42,305 nucleotides of DNA from an uncultured Acetatifactor sp. (GCA_944383825.1 CALWRA010000025.1:1-42305), one strand, 5' to 3'. Shown: positions 1 through 9,371, numbered from the stretch's first letter. Notes: generated from the sequence alone by a model not told the origin. A program made the numbers and translations.

Positions 1-129
1 GAAGAAGCGGAATATTACGCAGAGGAAGAGAGGGAATTCTTGGAAGAGCCCGAAGAAGCGGAATATTACGCAGAGGAGGAGAGGGAATTCTTGGAAGAGC
101 CCGAGGAAGCGGAATATTACGCAGAGGAA
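1..129 (+). repeat. 51-bp in-frame tandem repeat, at least 2.5 copies
   Basis: Two nearly identical 51-bp units (1-51 and 52-102; one A/G change) are followed by a third that matches to about base 129 and then diverges. Each encodes a 17-residue acidic unit of the type EEAEYYAEEEREFLEEP. The array runs off the left edge, so the copy number is unknown. It forms the predicted cytoplasmic tail of the GH25 protein. Confidence 0.95.
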
Positions 130-2730
130 TCGGACTATGCTTCGGAGGAAAGCGTAGTGGATTTTCGGAAAACCTCTTCCGGGGCTTCATCCAGAAAGAA
201 AAAAAGAACAAAAAGCGGTCCGGCAGTCCTCTTCGATTCATTGCGGAACCGTTTTCTGGAAATGGGCACCATGGACAAAGTGATTACCTCTACGGGTGCG
301 GCTGTTCTGATGCTTGCACTTGTAACGGGAAGCATATACGCCAGTTCCCGGATCGCTGATGGCCAGATGAAAGATTTTGTTACGGTGGGAGCTCAGCTGG
401 AGGGAATTACGACGATTGGCGAAAGCGGACTTATGGCTGTGGCGGACGCTGAGCTGGCAAGACTTGCGGCAGCCGGAGTTGTGCAGCAGGAGGATGCCGG
501 CTATGACGAGTCGGAGTACAGCAGACAGGTAACGGTTGAGCTGGATCTTACTTCCGTGCAGAAGGATTTGAAAATAAAGTTTACCAATCAGGATACGGAT
601 AAGCTGGTGGCAAACGTACCTTTTTCCGTAACTGTGACTGATCCGGACGGGGACAGCGAGACCTGGACGGACGACGATATGGATGGAATCATTTATAAAA
701 AGGATCTTACGCCGGGCACCTATGAGGTGAAGATGAACGCCCTTACGGACGAAAAATATGCGGACTATACTTTGTCCACGGAGGTAAAGTCCGTGGTGGT
801 AAAAAAAGAAATCAGTTATCAAAAAATCGATGTGAAAAATGAGATTAAAAAGGAGTCTGAGGTGGATGCTTCAAAGGAAGATACCAAAAAGAATGAGACA
901 GTGGTAGAATCCTCCCTTCAAAATACTGTGGAATGGGTGGAAAGCACATCAACCGCCAACACTTATACTGAAGTACCAAAAAGCAGCATTCCGGATCCCG
1001 CCACATACGCCAGAAGCGGCAGCTTTCTGCGCATGGCCAACAGTTATTCTGTCAGCGTCTCTCCTTCCAGCAAGGCTTTGAAGGTAGGAGAAAGCTTTAC
1101 GGTTACGGCCCAAGGCTCCGGGGTAAGTCTCACAAATGTGAAGTGGAGCAGCAGTAACCCCAGTGCGGTGAAGGTGGAAGGAAACGGAGCAAGCGCCACT
1201 GTGACTGCGCTTGCGGCAACAAGCAGCGCTGTTTTGATTTCCTTTACCGCATCGGGAAGCGCTGTCAGCGGAAACAATGCGGTCGGCAATTTGACGGCGT
1301 CCTGCTCGGTGACGGTCACTGACGCCGCAGGAAGCCTGAGCCTGGATCAAACCTCCATGACGCTGGCCATAGGGGCACAGGGAACCGCCAAGGCTTCCGC
1401 TTCCGGCTTTGCTGCGGGAAATCAGCTTACATATACTGTCTCCTCAAACAGAACCGATATTGCCACGGCTTCCGTCGACGCTTCCGGTAATATTACCATA
1501 AAGGGAGTGGCAGCCGGAGACGCAGTAATCACTGTTACGGCAAATTATAGTCAGGGCGCTGCCTCTACGGCGGCAACCGCCAGCTTGAACGTAAAGGTTA
1601 CGGGAAACAAAACCATTACGCTGGATAAAACCTCCGCAACCGTTTATCTTACATCTCCGGTTTCCATTCAGGCTACAATCGTCAATGCTACTACCCAGAA
1701 CGCAGTGACGGCAGAGTCTTCGGATACAAACGTGGCAACGGTGTCCGTAAGCGGCCGGACTGTTACTGTTACGGGCGTGAATCCGGGAAGCGCTACAATA
1801 ACGGTAAAATATGCGGAAAATGGCGAGGAAGTGAAAGCCTCCTGCGCGGTGACGGTAAAATCCCATCCCAAAGATGATAAGACAAGCAAGCTTAAGGATT
1901 CCAGCGGACAGCAGCTGTATGTGATGGAAAACAATTCCTACCGGGAGGCTGTTTATGCAGATTATTATACCGCTGATAAATTTTTCGTGAAGGGAGCGGC
2001 AAAATATACAGGTTGGCAGACCATTGACGGAAAAGTATATTTCTTCGACGCTGCGGGGAATAAGGTGACGGGAGAACAGGTCATTCAGGGCGCCAAGTAT
2101 AATTTTGCCAGTGACGGCTCCCTTGTAACCGGTTCCGGGACTATGGGAATCGACGTGTCAAAATGGAACGGCACCATCGACTGGAAGGCCGTTAAGAATT
2201 CTGGCGTGTCCTATGTGATCATCCGCTGCGGATACAGGGGCTCTTCCCAGGGAAGCCTGATAGAGGATCCTAAATTTGCTTCCAATATAAAGGGAGCTAC
2301 GGATGCGGGATTGAAAGTAGGAGTTTATTTCTTTACGCAGGCGGTTAACGCGGTGGAAGCGGTAGAGGAGGCTTCCATGGTGCTGGAGCTTGTAAAAAAT
2401 TATAAAATATCGTATCCGATTTTCCTGGACGTGGAGAGCAGCGGCGGACGGGCCGACCGTATCGACAAGCAGACCAGAACCGAGGTGTGCAAGGCGTTCT
2501 GCCAGACCATACAGAACGCCGGGTATACAGCGGGCATTTATGCAAATAAGAATTGGCTTACCACCAAAATTGACGCCAGCGCCCTGAGCGCTTACAAGAT
2601 ATGGCTTGCCCAGTATGCGGCGCAGCCCACCTACACCGGCAGATATGACTTGTGGCAGTACACTTCCACCGGCCGCGTCAGCGGGATTAGCGGAAATGTG
2701 GATTTAAATCTGAGTTATTTGGGATACTAA
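1..2730 (+). CDS. Membrane-anchored GH25 muramidase with Big_2 domains (5'-partial)
   Basis: The frame is open from base 1, so the true start lies upstream; a TTG at 40 is inside the repeats and is not a believable start. Order seen: an acidic repeat tail (1-129), a basic stretch (RKKKRTK), one membrane segment (about 280-345), a small beta domain starting near 535 (TVELDLTSVQKDLKIKF), a Lys/Glu/Ser-rich linker, three Big_2 Ig-like domains (about 1045-1317, 1331-1600, 1606-1863), two glucan/choline-binding-like repeats (YTGWQTIDGKVYFFD, about 2007-2140) and a C-terminal GH25 domain (2146-2727). GH25 acidic residues are present ([15 protein letters not shown]). The topology implies an acidic cytoplasmic tail and an extracellular lysozyme-type muramidase that cuts the glycan backbone of peptidoglycan. 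It lies upstream of the polysaccharide genes and shares its beta domain and GH25 domain with the protein at 4888. Function is inferred from domains; the exact substrate is unknown. Confidence 0.9.
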   Translation, partial: EEAEYYAEEEREFLEEPEEAEYYAEEEREFLEEPEEAEYYAEESDYASEESVVDFRKTSSGASSRKKKRTKSGPAVLFDSLRNRFLEMGTMDKVITSTGAAVLMLALVTGSIYASSRIADGQMKDFVTVGAQLEGITTIGESGLMAVADAELARLAAAGVVQQEDAGYDESEYSRQVTVELDLTSVQKDLKIKFTNQDTDKLVANVPFSVTVTDPDGDSETWTDDDMDGIIYKKDLTPGTYEVKMNALTDEKYADYTLSTEVKSVVVKKEISYQKIDVKNEIKKESEVDASKEDTKKNETVVESSLQNTVEWVESTSTANTYTEVPKSSIPDPATYARSGSFLRMANSYSVSVSPSSKALKVGESFTVTAQGSGVSLTNVKWSSSNPSAVKVEGNGASATVTALAATSSAVLISFTASGSAVSGNNAVGNLTASCSVTVTDAAGSLSLDQTSMTLAIGAQGTAKASASGFAAGNQLTYTVSSNRTDIATASVDASGNITIKGVAAGDAVITVTANYSQGAASTAATASLNVKVTGNKTITLDKTSATVYLTSPVSIQATIVNATTQNAVTAESSDTNVATVSVSGRTVTVTGVNPGSATITVKYAENGEEVKASCAVTVKSHPKDDKTSKLKDSSGQQLYVMENNSYREAVYADYYTADKFFVKGAAKYTGWQTIDGKVYFFDAAGNKVTGEQVIQGAKYNFASDGSLVTGSGTMGIDVSKWNGTIDWKAVKNSGVSYVIIRCGYRGSSQGSLIEDPKFASNIKGATDAGLKVGVYFFTQAVNAVEAVEEASMVLELVKNYKISYPIFLDVESSGGRADRIDKQTRTEVCKAFCQTIQNAGYTAGIYANKNWLTTKIDASALSAYKIWLAQYAAQPTYTGRYDLWQYTSTGRVSGISGNVDLNLSYLGY

Positions 2731-2768
2731 GCTTAGAAAACATTTTAGTAGCCATAAGCATACCGCTG

Positions 2769-2777
2769 TGGTAAAAT
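2769..2777 (+). promoter_or_regulatory. Possible extended -10 promoter for rfbB
   Basis: TGGTAAAAT fits an extended -10 (TGnTAtaaT-like) about 60 bases before the rfbB start. No good -35 is visible at 16-18 bp, so the call is weak; readthrough from the GH25 gene is equally possible. Confidence 0.3.
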
Positions 2778-2839
2778 TTGGGAGTAACTTTCAAGCGATA
2801 GATGAATACACGGGGAAAAGATCAGGAAGAGAGGAAAAT

Positions 2840-3922
2840 ATGAGGACTTATCTTGTAACGGGAGGAGCCGGATTTATCGGTTCCAATTATATCCACTACA
2901 TGTTCCGCAAATATGGGGAGGGCATACGCATTATTAATGTGGATGCGCTGACCTACGCGGGGAATCTGGAGAATCTGAAGGATGTTGAAGGCAGGGAAAA
3001 CTATACCTTTGTCAAGGCTGACATCTGCGATAAGGAAGCGATTGCCGGAATATTTGCCCGGAATGAAATTGACAGAGTAGTGCATTTTGCAGCGGAAAGC
3101 CATGTGGACCGTAGCATTCGGGACCCTGAGGTTTTTATTCGGACCAATGTGCTGGGAACGGCGGTCATGCTCAACTGTGCAAAGTCTGCATGGGAGCTGC
3201 CTGACGGCGGCTTCCGGGAGGATAAGAAATTCCTTCATGTATCCACGGATGAGGTCTATGGCTCTCTGCCCGATGATGATAATGCTTTCTTTTATGAGAC
3301 AACGCCCTATGATCCGCACAGTCCCTATTCAGCCAGTAAGGCAGGCTCTGATCTGCTGGTGAAGGCTTATATGGATACCTACCGTTTTCCGGCCAATATT
3401 ACAAACTGTTCCAACAACTATGGCCCTTATCAGTTTCCTGAAAAGCTTATTCCTCTGATTATCAATAATGCGCTCTCGGGCAAAAAGCTCCCGGTGTACG
3501 GAGACGGCAAAAATGTGAGGGACTGGCTGTATGTGGAAGATCATGCCAAAGCCATTGATATGGTGCAGGAAAAGGGAAGGCTTTTCGAGACCTATAATAT
3601 CGGGGGACATAATGAGAAGCAGAATATCGAGATTATCCATATTATTCTGGATACTTTGCAGGAAATGCTGCCCGAGGGAGATCCCAGAAAGGCTCTTGTG
3701 AGCAGAGAGCTGATTACCTATGTGGAGGACAGAAAGGGCCATGATCGACGCTATGCCATTGCGCCGGACAAGATCAAAGCTGAGATCGGATGGGAGCCGG
3801 AAACCATGTTTCAGGAGGGAATCAAAAAAACGATTCAATGGTTTTTTGAGCATGAGGATTGGATGAAAAATGTAACCAGCGGAGATTATCAAAAGTATTA
3901 CACCGAAATGTACGGAAAGTAA
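2840..3922 (+). CDS. rfbB: dTDP-glucose 4,6-dehydratase
   Basis: A 360-aa extended short-chain dehydrogenase/reductase that converts dTDP-glucose to dTDP-4-keto-6-deoxyglucose, the second step of dTDP-rhamnose synthesis in the cytoplasm. The N-terminal NAD-binding motif TGGAGFIGSNY, the STDEVYG segment and the catalytic YSASK (YxxxK) are all present, and the length is normal. The frame is open further upstream (to 2768), but the ATG at 2840 has a GAAGAGAGG ribosome site just before it and gives the standard N-terminus MRTYLVTGGAGFIG. It is followed after 106 bp by rfbA, so the two act in sequence, RfbA before RfbB. Confidence 0.96.
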   Translation: MRTYLVTGGAGFIGSNYIHYMFRKYGEGIRIINVDALTYAGNLENLKDVEGRENYTFVKADICDKEAIAGIFARNEIDRVVHFAAESHVDRSIRDPEVFIRTNVLGTAVMLNCAKSAWELPDGGFREDKKFLHVSTDEVYGSLPDDDNAFFYETTPYDPHSPYSASKAGSDLLVKAYMDTYRFPANITNCSNNYGPYQFPEKLIPLIINNALSGKKLPVYGDGKNVRDWLYVEDHAKAIDMVQEKGRLFETYNIGGHNEKQNIEIIHIILDTLQEMLPEGDPRKALVSRELITYVEDRKGHDRRYAIAPDKIKAEIGWEPETMFQEGIKKTIQWFFEHEDWMKNVTSGDYQKYYTEMYGK

Positions 3923-3931
3923 GAGAACAAT

Positions 3932-3958
3932 AATGGGAACGAGAAGATCGTTCCCATT
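3932..3958. other. Perfect hairpin between rfbB and rfbA
   Basis: A perfect 10-bp inverted repeat (AATGGGAACG, 7-base loop, CGTTCCCATT). No T-run follows, so it is not a standard intrinsic terminator; it may be an mRNA-stabilising or processing structure within the operon. Confidence 0.5.
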
Positions 3959-4028
3959 CGGCGTGTTAAAAAAGTTGTGGATGAAGGATTGATTATAAGC
4001 CGTTTCAGCGGCAGAATGAGAGGAACTG

Positions 4029-4898
4029 ATGAAAGGAATTATTTTGGCAGGAGGCTCGGGGACCAGGCTGTATCCCCTTACAAAGTCCATTTCCAAACAG
4101 ATTATGCCCGTATATGACAAGCCCATGATCTATTATCCCCTGTCCACCCTGATGCTGGCGGGGATCAGAGAGGTGCTGATTATCTCCACTCCCAGAGATC
4201 TGCCTGTGTTTCAGGATTTACTAAAGGACGGCAGCCAGCTGGGGATGGAATTTTCTTATGCGGTACAGGATACTCCCAGGGGACTTGCGGACGCTTTTAT
4301 CATTGGAGACGCTTTTATCGGGAAGGAACGAGTGGCTCTGGTGCTGGGAGATAATATTTTTTACGGACAGAGCTTTACCAAGGTTTTGCGGGAGGTGGCG
4401 GCCAGGGAAAAGGGCGCGACCATCTTCGGCTACTATGTGAGAGATCCCAAGGAGTATGGTGTTGTGGAATTTGACGAAAAGGGAAGGGCCCTTTCTATTG
4501 AGGAAAAGCCGGAGAATCCCAAAAGCAACTATGCGGTTCCGGGACTGTATTTTTATGACAATAACGTGGTGGAAATTGCGAAAAATGTAAAGCCTTCCGC
4601 CAGAGGGGAAATTGAGATCACCAGCATCAATAACGAATATCTGCAAAGAGGGGAGCTGTACGTGGAAACTCTGGGAAGAGGATTTGCATGGCTGGATACG
4701 GGCAATCATGACGCGCTTTTGGACGCCGCGGATTTTGTGGCTGCATTTCAGAAAAGGCAAGGATTGTACATTTCCTGCATTGAAGAAATTGCCTTTAAAA
4801 GAGGCTTTATTGACAGGGACCAGCTTCTGAGGCTGGCGGAACCCCTTATGAAGACCAACTACGGTAAATATCTGGTTGAGGTGGCAGATGGACTCTAA
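4029..4898 (+). CDS. rfbA: Glucose-1-phosphate thymidylyltransferase
   Basis: A 289-aa nucleotidyltransferase that joins Glc-1-P and dTTP into dTDP-glucose, the entry step of the dTDP-sugar pathway. The signature [17 protein letters not shown] starts at residue 8, followed by [22 protein letters not shown] carries the metal-binding Asp, and [18 protein letters not shown] is typical of RmlA. Length is normal for the family. The ATG at 4029 follows GAGGAACT. Its 3' end overlaps the next gene by 11 bp, which suggests translational coupling with a muramidase rather than with another sugar gene. PgcA (16936) would supply its Glc-1-P. Confidence 0.97.
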   Translation: MKGIILAGGSGTRLYPLTKSISKQIMPVYDKPMIYYPLSTLMLAGIREVLIISTPRDLPVFQDLLKDGSQLGMEFSYAVQDTPRGLADAFIIGDAFIGKERVALVLGDNIFYGQSFTKVLREVAAREKGATIFGYYVRDPKEYGVVEFDEKGRALSIEEKPENPKSNYAVPGLYFYDNNVVEIAKNVKPSARGEIEITSINNEYLQRGELYVETLGRGFAWLDTGNHDALLDAADFVAAFQKRQGLYISCIEEIAFKRGFIDRDQLLRLAEPLMKTNYGKYLVEVADGL

Positions 4899-6201
4899 GC
4901 TGCGCCGGACGGCGATTCTGGCGTCTATGGCGGTGATTCTGCTGACCTCTCTACTGGTACTGTACAGCAGCTGGCGTGAAGGTTCAGGCAGTGAGAATAA
5001 TGGATATGGGATCTCGTCGCAGTCCACCCCTTCCCAGGAGAATCAGGGCGGGGAAGAGGGCGGTCTTGCGCAGCAGGAGACGGGAACTGATTCGGAGCAG
5101 TCCTCAGGACAGATTGGGGATGATCTTTCGGCTTTTCTCAGGGATGAGACTTTTTTTGACCAGGAGATTAATCCAATTTTGGAAGCTGCCAGAAATCAGG
5201 CAAACCGTTTGTCTCTGGTGGTGACCTCCGTGGAAAAAGATCTGCGGATCCAGATTGTAGACACAGAAGGACAACTGGTTGAGGGAGAAAGCTTTTTCGT
5301 AAAGTTGGATGGAGAGGACGAATATAAGGATCTGGATCAGGACGGCGTTATTTACATAGGAGGACTGGCAGCAGGGGAATACTATGTAGAGCTTCTTCCC
5401 TTGGAGGGCTACCGGGTGCCTGTGAATGAAACGAGAGTTAGAGTGAAGGACAAGGTGGAATATCTTGCTATTGATGATATTTCCCTGCTTATAAAGACTG
5501 AAGATGAGATAGACGCCGAGGCGGAGGACTCCGGGGTTCAGGATGCTCTGGAGGATGCGGATCAGACAGAGATCAGAGAACTTCAGGCGACCACCGGAAA
5601 CACCAGGGTGGGAATCGACGTATCTAAGTGGAACGGCGAAATTGACTGGGACAGGGTAAAAAATGCAGGAGTGGAATTCGCTATCGTGCGTGCGGGCTAC
5701 CGAGGCTCCGTAACAGGAAGTCTGGTGGAGGATCCCTATTTTGACGCTAATATGAAGGGAGCTGCAGCAAGCGGCGTTCCCACGGGAGTATATTTCTTTA
5801 CGCAGGCGGTAAACGAGGTGGAAGCCGTGGAGGAGGCCTCTGCGGTGCTGGACCTGGTGCGGGAATACAAGATCGACTATCCTATCTTCATTGATACGGA
5901 GGGCGCCGGCGGGAACGGAAGAGCGGACGGTTTGGACGCCGAGACGAGAACTCTGGTCTGCGAGGCGTTCTGCAGGACGATAGAAAACGCCGGCTACAGG
6001 GCAGGCGTATATGCCAGCCGTAACTGGTATAATGAAAATCTGGATGCATCCAGACTGGAGGATTACTGTATCTGGCTGGCGGAATACAGAAGCGTTCCGA
6101 TTTATCAGGGATATTATCAGATGTGGCAGTACACCTCAAAAGGACGGATTGATGGCATTCAGGGCAATGTGGATATGAATATCAGCTATCTTGGCTATTA
6201 A
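4888..6201 (+). CDS. Membrane-anchored GH25 muramidase (short form)
   Basis: A 437-aa protein with an N-terminal signal-anchor (about residues 8-28, [20 protein letters not shown]), a Ser/Gln/Gly-rich linker, a small beta domain ([17 protein letters not shown]) and a C-terminal GH25 domain from about residue 246 with both acidic positions kept ([19 protein letters not shown]). Predicted to be an extracellular, membrane-tethered lysozyme-type enzyme acting on peptidoglycan. The ATG at 4888 has GAGGTGG before it; an upstream in-frame TTG at 4876 is less likely. It sits inside the rfb gene run, overlaps rfbA by 11 bp, and is a paralogue of the protein at 1-2730 without the Big_2 and wall-binding repeats. 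A role in opening the wall for polymer attachment or export is inference. Confidence 0.92.
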   Translation: MDSKLRRTAILASMAVILLTSLLVLYSSWREGSGSENNGYGISSQSTPSQENQGGEEGGLAQQETGTDSEQSSGQIGDDLSAFLRDETFFDQEINPILEAARNQANRLSLVVTSVEKDLRIQIVDTEGQLVEGESFFVKLDGEDEYKDLDQDGVIYIGGLAAGEYYVELLPLEGYRVPVNETRVRVKDKVEYLAIDDISLLIKTEDEIDAEAEDSGVQDALEDADQTEIRELQATTGNTRVGIDVSKWNGEIDWDRVKNAGVEFAIVRAGYRGSVTGSLVEDPYFDANMKGAAASGVPTGVYFFTQAVNEVEAVEEASAVLDLVREYKIDYPIFIDTEGAGGNGRADGLDAETRTLVCEAFCRTIENAGYRAGVYASRNWYNENLDASRLEDYCIWLAEYRSVPIYQGYYQMWQYTSKGRIDGIQGNVDMNISYLGY

Positions 6202-6234
6202 AAAGAGTAAGATGTTTCGGATTGAGAGGTAAAA

Positions 6235-6786
6235 ATGGGCAAAATTACAGTAGAGACCTGTGAGATAGAAGGACTTAAGATTATTACCCCTACGGTTTTC
6301 GGAGATGCAAGGGGATATTTTATGGAGACTTATCACTATGAGGATTATAGGGCAGCCGGGATTTCGGAGGTGTTTGTTCAGGACAATCAATCAGCTTCTA
6401 AAAAAGGAGTTTTAAGGGGCCTTCATTTTCAGAAGCAGTTTCCCCAGGCGAAGCTTGTCAGGGTGATAAGAGGCGAAGTATTTGACGTGGCGGTGGATAT
6501 CCGCCCGGGATCGAAAACATTTGGAAAATGGCATGGGGTTCTGCTCTCCGAGGAGAACAAAAGACAGTTTTTTATTCCTGAGAATTTTGCCCATGGCTTT
6601 CTGGTGCTCTCCGATTATGCTGAGTTCTGCTATAAATGTACGGATTTTTATCATCCCAACGATGAAGGCGGTATTCTTTACAACGATCCCGAAATCGGTG
6701 TGGAATGGCCGGTTTCGGAGGGGCTGGAGCTGATTCTCTCAGAGAAGGACACAAAGTGGGAAGGGATTTCTCAGCTTCGCAAATAA
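6235..6786 (+). CDS. rfbC: dTDP-4-dehydrorhamnose 3,5-epimerase
   Basis: A 183-aa RmlC-type cupin that epimerises dTDP-4-keto-6-deoxyglucose at C3 and C5. Visible motifs: DARGYFMETY, QDNQSASKKGVLRGLHFQ (with the catalytic His in RGLHFQ), VRVIRGEVFDVAVDIR and FIPENFAHGFLVLSD. Full length. The ATG at 6235 follows GAGAGGTAAAA. It completes three of the four dTDP-L-rhamnose steps; the reductase rfbD is not in this window. It lies 33 bp after the GH25 gene and 24 bp before the exporter permease, consistent with one operon. Confidence 0.97.
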   Translation: MGKITVETCEIEGLKIITPTVFGDARGYFMETYHYEDYRAAGISEVFVQDNQSASKKGVLRGLHFQKQFPQAKLVRVIRGEVFDVAVDIRPGSKTFGKWHGVLLSEENKRQFFIPENFAHGFLVLSDYAEFCYKCTDFYHPNDEGGILYNDPEIGVEWPVSEGLELILSEKDTKWEGISQLRK

Positions 6787-6810
6787 ATCAAGGTAGAAAA
6801 GGACTGCAGC

Positions 6811-7797
6811 ATGAAGATAAGCAAAAAAGCCGGGATCACCATTTTTACCCTGGCGGGCTTTATTATGGCGATGATTATTGTTATTCATCGTAACCCGGGG
6901 GCCGACCAGCAGGAGGAATTTTGGAAAAAGGTAATATCCTGTTCGGTGATTCTGGTTTCCTGCATTATTTTTTCCAGATGGTATGACAAATTCACCTCAC
7001 TTCCGGTGGAGCTGTTTCAAAACAGGCGTCTCATATGGAAGCTGGCTAAAAACGATTTTAAAAAGCGTTATGCCGGCTCCTATCTGGGAGCTCTGTGGGC
7101 CATGGCCCAGCCGGTGGTGACAGTGGTTATGTATTATGTAGTATTTGATAAAATATTCGGAAGCAGCGGTCCTACGCTGAGAAGCGGCGTTGAGGTGCCC
7201 TTTGTGCTGTTTCTGACGGCGGGCCTGGTGCCCTGGTTTTATTTCAGCGAGGCGTTGAACAATGGGACAAATGCTCTTTTGGAGTATAATTATCTGGTAA
7301 AAAAGGTAGTGTTTAAAATCAGCATTCTGCCCATCATAAAGGTGATTGCGGCTACCTTTATTCATGTCTTTTTTGTAGGCGTACTTCTGGTGGTGGCTGT
7401 GGCTTATGGGTATTATCCCAGCGTTTATACGCTGCAGCTGATTTATTACAGTATCTGTCTGTTTACTTTTGTGCTGGCGTTAAGCTACACCACCTGTGCG
7501 GTGGTGGTATTCTTTAAGGATTTGTCTCAGATCATCAACATTACGCTGCAAATCGGCATGTGGGCGACTCCTATTCTCTGGGATATTAATTCTATTGACG
7601 CGGAGTGGGTGCAGATCCTGAAGCTGAATCCGCTGGTGTATATTGTGAACGGCTATCGCAGCGCAATCTATGAAAGGGAATGGTTTTTCCAGGACTTTTT
7701 TTCCACCATGTATTTCTGGATCGTGACAGTGGTATTGTTTGGGGCGGGCGCTCTGGTGTTTAAAAGGCTTAAGATTCATTTTGCAGATGTGCTTTAA
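6811..7797 (+). CDS. wzm: ABC-2 polysaccharide export permease
   Basis: A 328-aa multi-spanning membrane protein. Two N-terminal hydrophobic stretches (IFTLAGFIMAMIIVI; CSVILVSCIIFS) precede the conserved cytoplasmic entry of the ABC-2 family (LIWKLAKNDFKKRYAGSYLG) and about six further membrane segments. This family (Wzm/TagG/RfbA) forms the channel for undecaprenyl-linked polysaccharide. The two extra N-terminal segments make it longer than the usual ~260 residues. The partner ATPase lies one gene downstream (9372), separated by a membrane protein. The ATG at 6811 gives a sensible start. Confidence 0.92.
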   Translation: MKISKKAGITIFTLAGFIMAMIIVIHRNPGADQQEEFWKKVISCSVILVSCIIFSRWYDKFTSLPVELFQNRRLIWKLAKNDFKKRYAGSYLGALWAMAQPVVTVVMYYVVFDKIFGSSGPTLRSGVEVPFVLFLTAGLVPWFYFSEALNNGTNALLEYNYLVKKVVFKISILPIIKVIAATFIHVFFVGVLLVVAVAYGYYPSVYTLQLIYYSICLFTFVLALSYTTCAVVVFFKDLSQIINITLQIGMWATPILWDINSIDAEWVQILKLNPLVYIVNGYRSAIYEREWFFQDFFSTMYFWIVTVVLFGAGALVFKRLKIHFADVL

Positions 7798-7858
7798 GAT
7801 ACCGCGGCGCAGTTTCTCCCAACCGAACAGGCAAAATCTTTGGAAGGTTAAAAATGCT

Positions 7859-9367
7859 ATGGAACGCTTTTGGGGAAGTTTCAGAAAAATGATATGTTGG
7901 AAACCAAGCGTAAAGCTCACTGCAGTTTTTGCGCTTCTGGCGCTGGCTCTGCTGCTGGTGCCCTTGGTACGCATTTCCTTTTATGCAGTGCCCTGGTATG
8001 ACGATTACAACTACGGCAGCTTTGCAAAAGCGGGAATGGAAGAGGGAGGGCCTTTCTGGGGAGCCATACAGGGGGCGCTTTTTTGCGTAAAAACCCAGTG
8101 GTATGCCTGGCAGGGAACTTATTCTTCCATTTTCTTTATGTCGCTGATGCCCGCCGTGTGGGGAGAGGACAAGTATTTTCTGGGGCCTCTGTTTCTGCTG
8201 GCGCTGCTTGTAATCTCTGTCTTTGTATTGGTAAAGGTACTGGCTATGGATGTGCTGGGAGGGGACGGTTCTTCCTGCCTGGTTTTGCAGGCCGTTGTGA
8301 GCGCCATGACCGTTGTGCTGATTTATTCCTCCCAGGCAGGATTTTTTTGGTATAATGGAGGAATTCACTATGTTGGGATGCACTCCTTTGGTATGCTGTT
8401 TGCGGCGGCGGCCATACGACTGCTGCTGGCGAAGGGCAGACTGCAGATCATTCTGCTGGCTCTATTTACCATGCTGGGCGCTTTTTTGACGGCAGGGGCC
8501 AATTATGTGACAGCTCTTCAGGGAGGCATCGTGCTGCTTCTCATAGGGGCGACAGGTTTCTTTCGCCAGCGCCGGCTCCGAAAAGTCCTGCTTTTGATTC
8601 CGGCGCTCTGTGTGTACGCCGCAGGCTTTTATAAAAATGTGACGGCTCCCGGCAACAGCGTCCGGGCCGGCAGCTATGTTGGCTGGGGACTTTCTCCCGT
8701 TCGGGCCATACTGCGTTCTTTTTTGGAAGCCTGGAGCCATATGTGGGAATTTACGGATTTTATTACGCTGGCGGTGCTGGTTCTCCTGGCTCCTGTTATT
8801 TGGCAGATGGTAAAAAAATGTGGCTTTGTCTTCCGGCTGCCGGGATTGGTGGCAGTCCTGTCCTTTTGCCTTTACGCATCGGGCTTTACGCCCAGTCTGT
8901 ATTCCCTGGGACATGCCGGCCTGTCCAGGACCCTCAATGCGGTGAAGATCACATGGCAGATTCTTCTGGTTCTGAACGAGGTTTATTTCCTGGGGTGGCT
9001 GTGGGGCTTTCTGGACAAAAGAAAGCGGGGCTTTGAGGGGAAATGCTTCTGGTGGTTTTATCCTCTTGTGGGAGCGGTCATGCTGCTGATTTTTTTGCAG
9101 TCGCCCAATCAGGCGGGAAATTATTCCTCCTTCGGCGCTTATTATTACGTGCATACTGGGGAGGCCTACAACTTCTATCAGGAATATCTTGAACGGGTGG
9201 AGATTCTGAAAAGCAGCGAGATGAATGTGGTGCTGGAGCCCTATCATTACCGGCCCTGGCTGCTGTGTATGGGAGATTTATCCGATGACCCCAACAACGA
9301 GGCGAACCGGTCTTTGGCGAACTGGTACGGAAAAGCCTCCGTTGTGGCGGAGTATACGGAGGAGTGA
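7859..9367 (+). CDS. Multi-spanning membrane protein, DUF6056/GT-C-like
   Basis: A 502-aa integral membrane protein with about ten to twelve hydrophobic segments. After the first segment it has an acidic pair in an aromatic context (VPWYDDYNYGSF), the pattern of DUF6056 proteins and of GT-C glycosyltransferases that use lipid-linked donors. The C-terminus (residues about 430-502) is soluble. The ATG at 7859 follows GGAAGG; the frame is open upstream into wzm but without a good start. Placed between the two exporter genes, it probably modifies the polymer on the outer face of the membrane (for example side-group addition). That role is inferred only from fold and position. Confidence 0.75.
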   Translation: MERFWGSFRKMICWKPSVKLTAVFALLALALLLVPLVRISFYAVPWYDDYNYGSFAKAGMEEGGPFWGAIQGALFCVKTQWYAWQGTYSSIFFMSLMPAVWGEDKYFLGPLFLLALLVISVFVLVKVLAMDVLGGDGSSCLVLQAVVSAMTVVLIYSSQAGFFWYNGGIHYVGMHSFGMLFAAAAIRLLLAKGRLQIILLALFTMLGAFLTAGANYVTALQGGIVLLLIGATGFFRQRRLRKVLLLIPALCVYAAGFYKNVTAPGNSVRAGSYVGWGLSPVRAILRSFLEAWSHMWEFTDFITLAVLVLLAPVIWQMVKKCGFVFRLPGLVAVLSFCLYASGFTPSLYSLGHAGLSRTLNAVKITWQILLVLNEVYFLGWLWGFLDKRKRGFEGKCFWWFYPLVGAVMLLIFLQSPNQAGNYSSFGAYYYVHTGEAYNFYQEYLERVEILKSSEMNVVLEPYHYRPWLLCMGDLSDDPNNEANRSLANWYGKASVVAEYTEE

Positions 9368-9371
9368 GTGC

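Noticed and set aside
1..129. CRISPR array
   Set aside because: The repeats are contiguous, in frame and without spacers; they encode a protein repeat.
949..1350. Minus-strand open frames opposite the Big_2 region
   Set aside because: Cys/Arg/Ser-rich shadow translations of a repetitive coding sequence, without ribosome sites.
8349..8356. TATAAT-like -10 inside the DUF6056-like gene
   Set aside because: It lies within coding sequence with no fitting -35 and no gene start after it.
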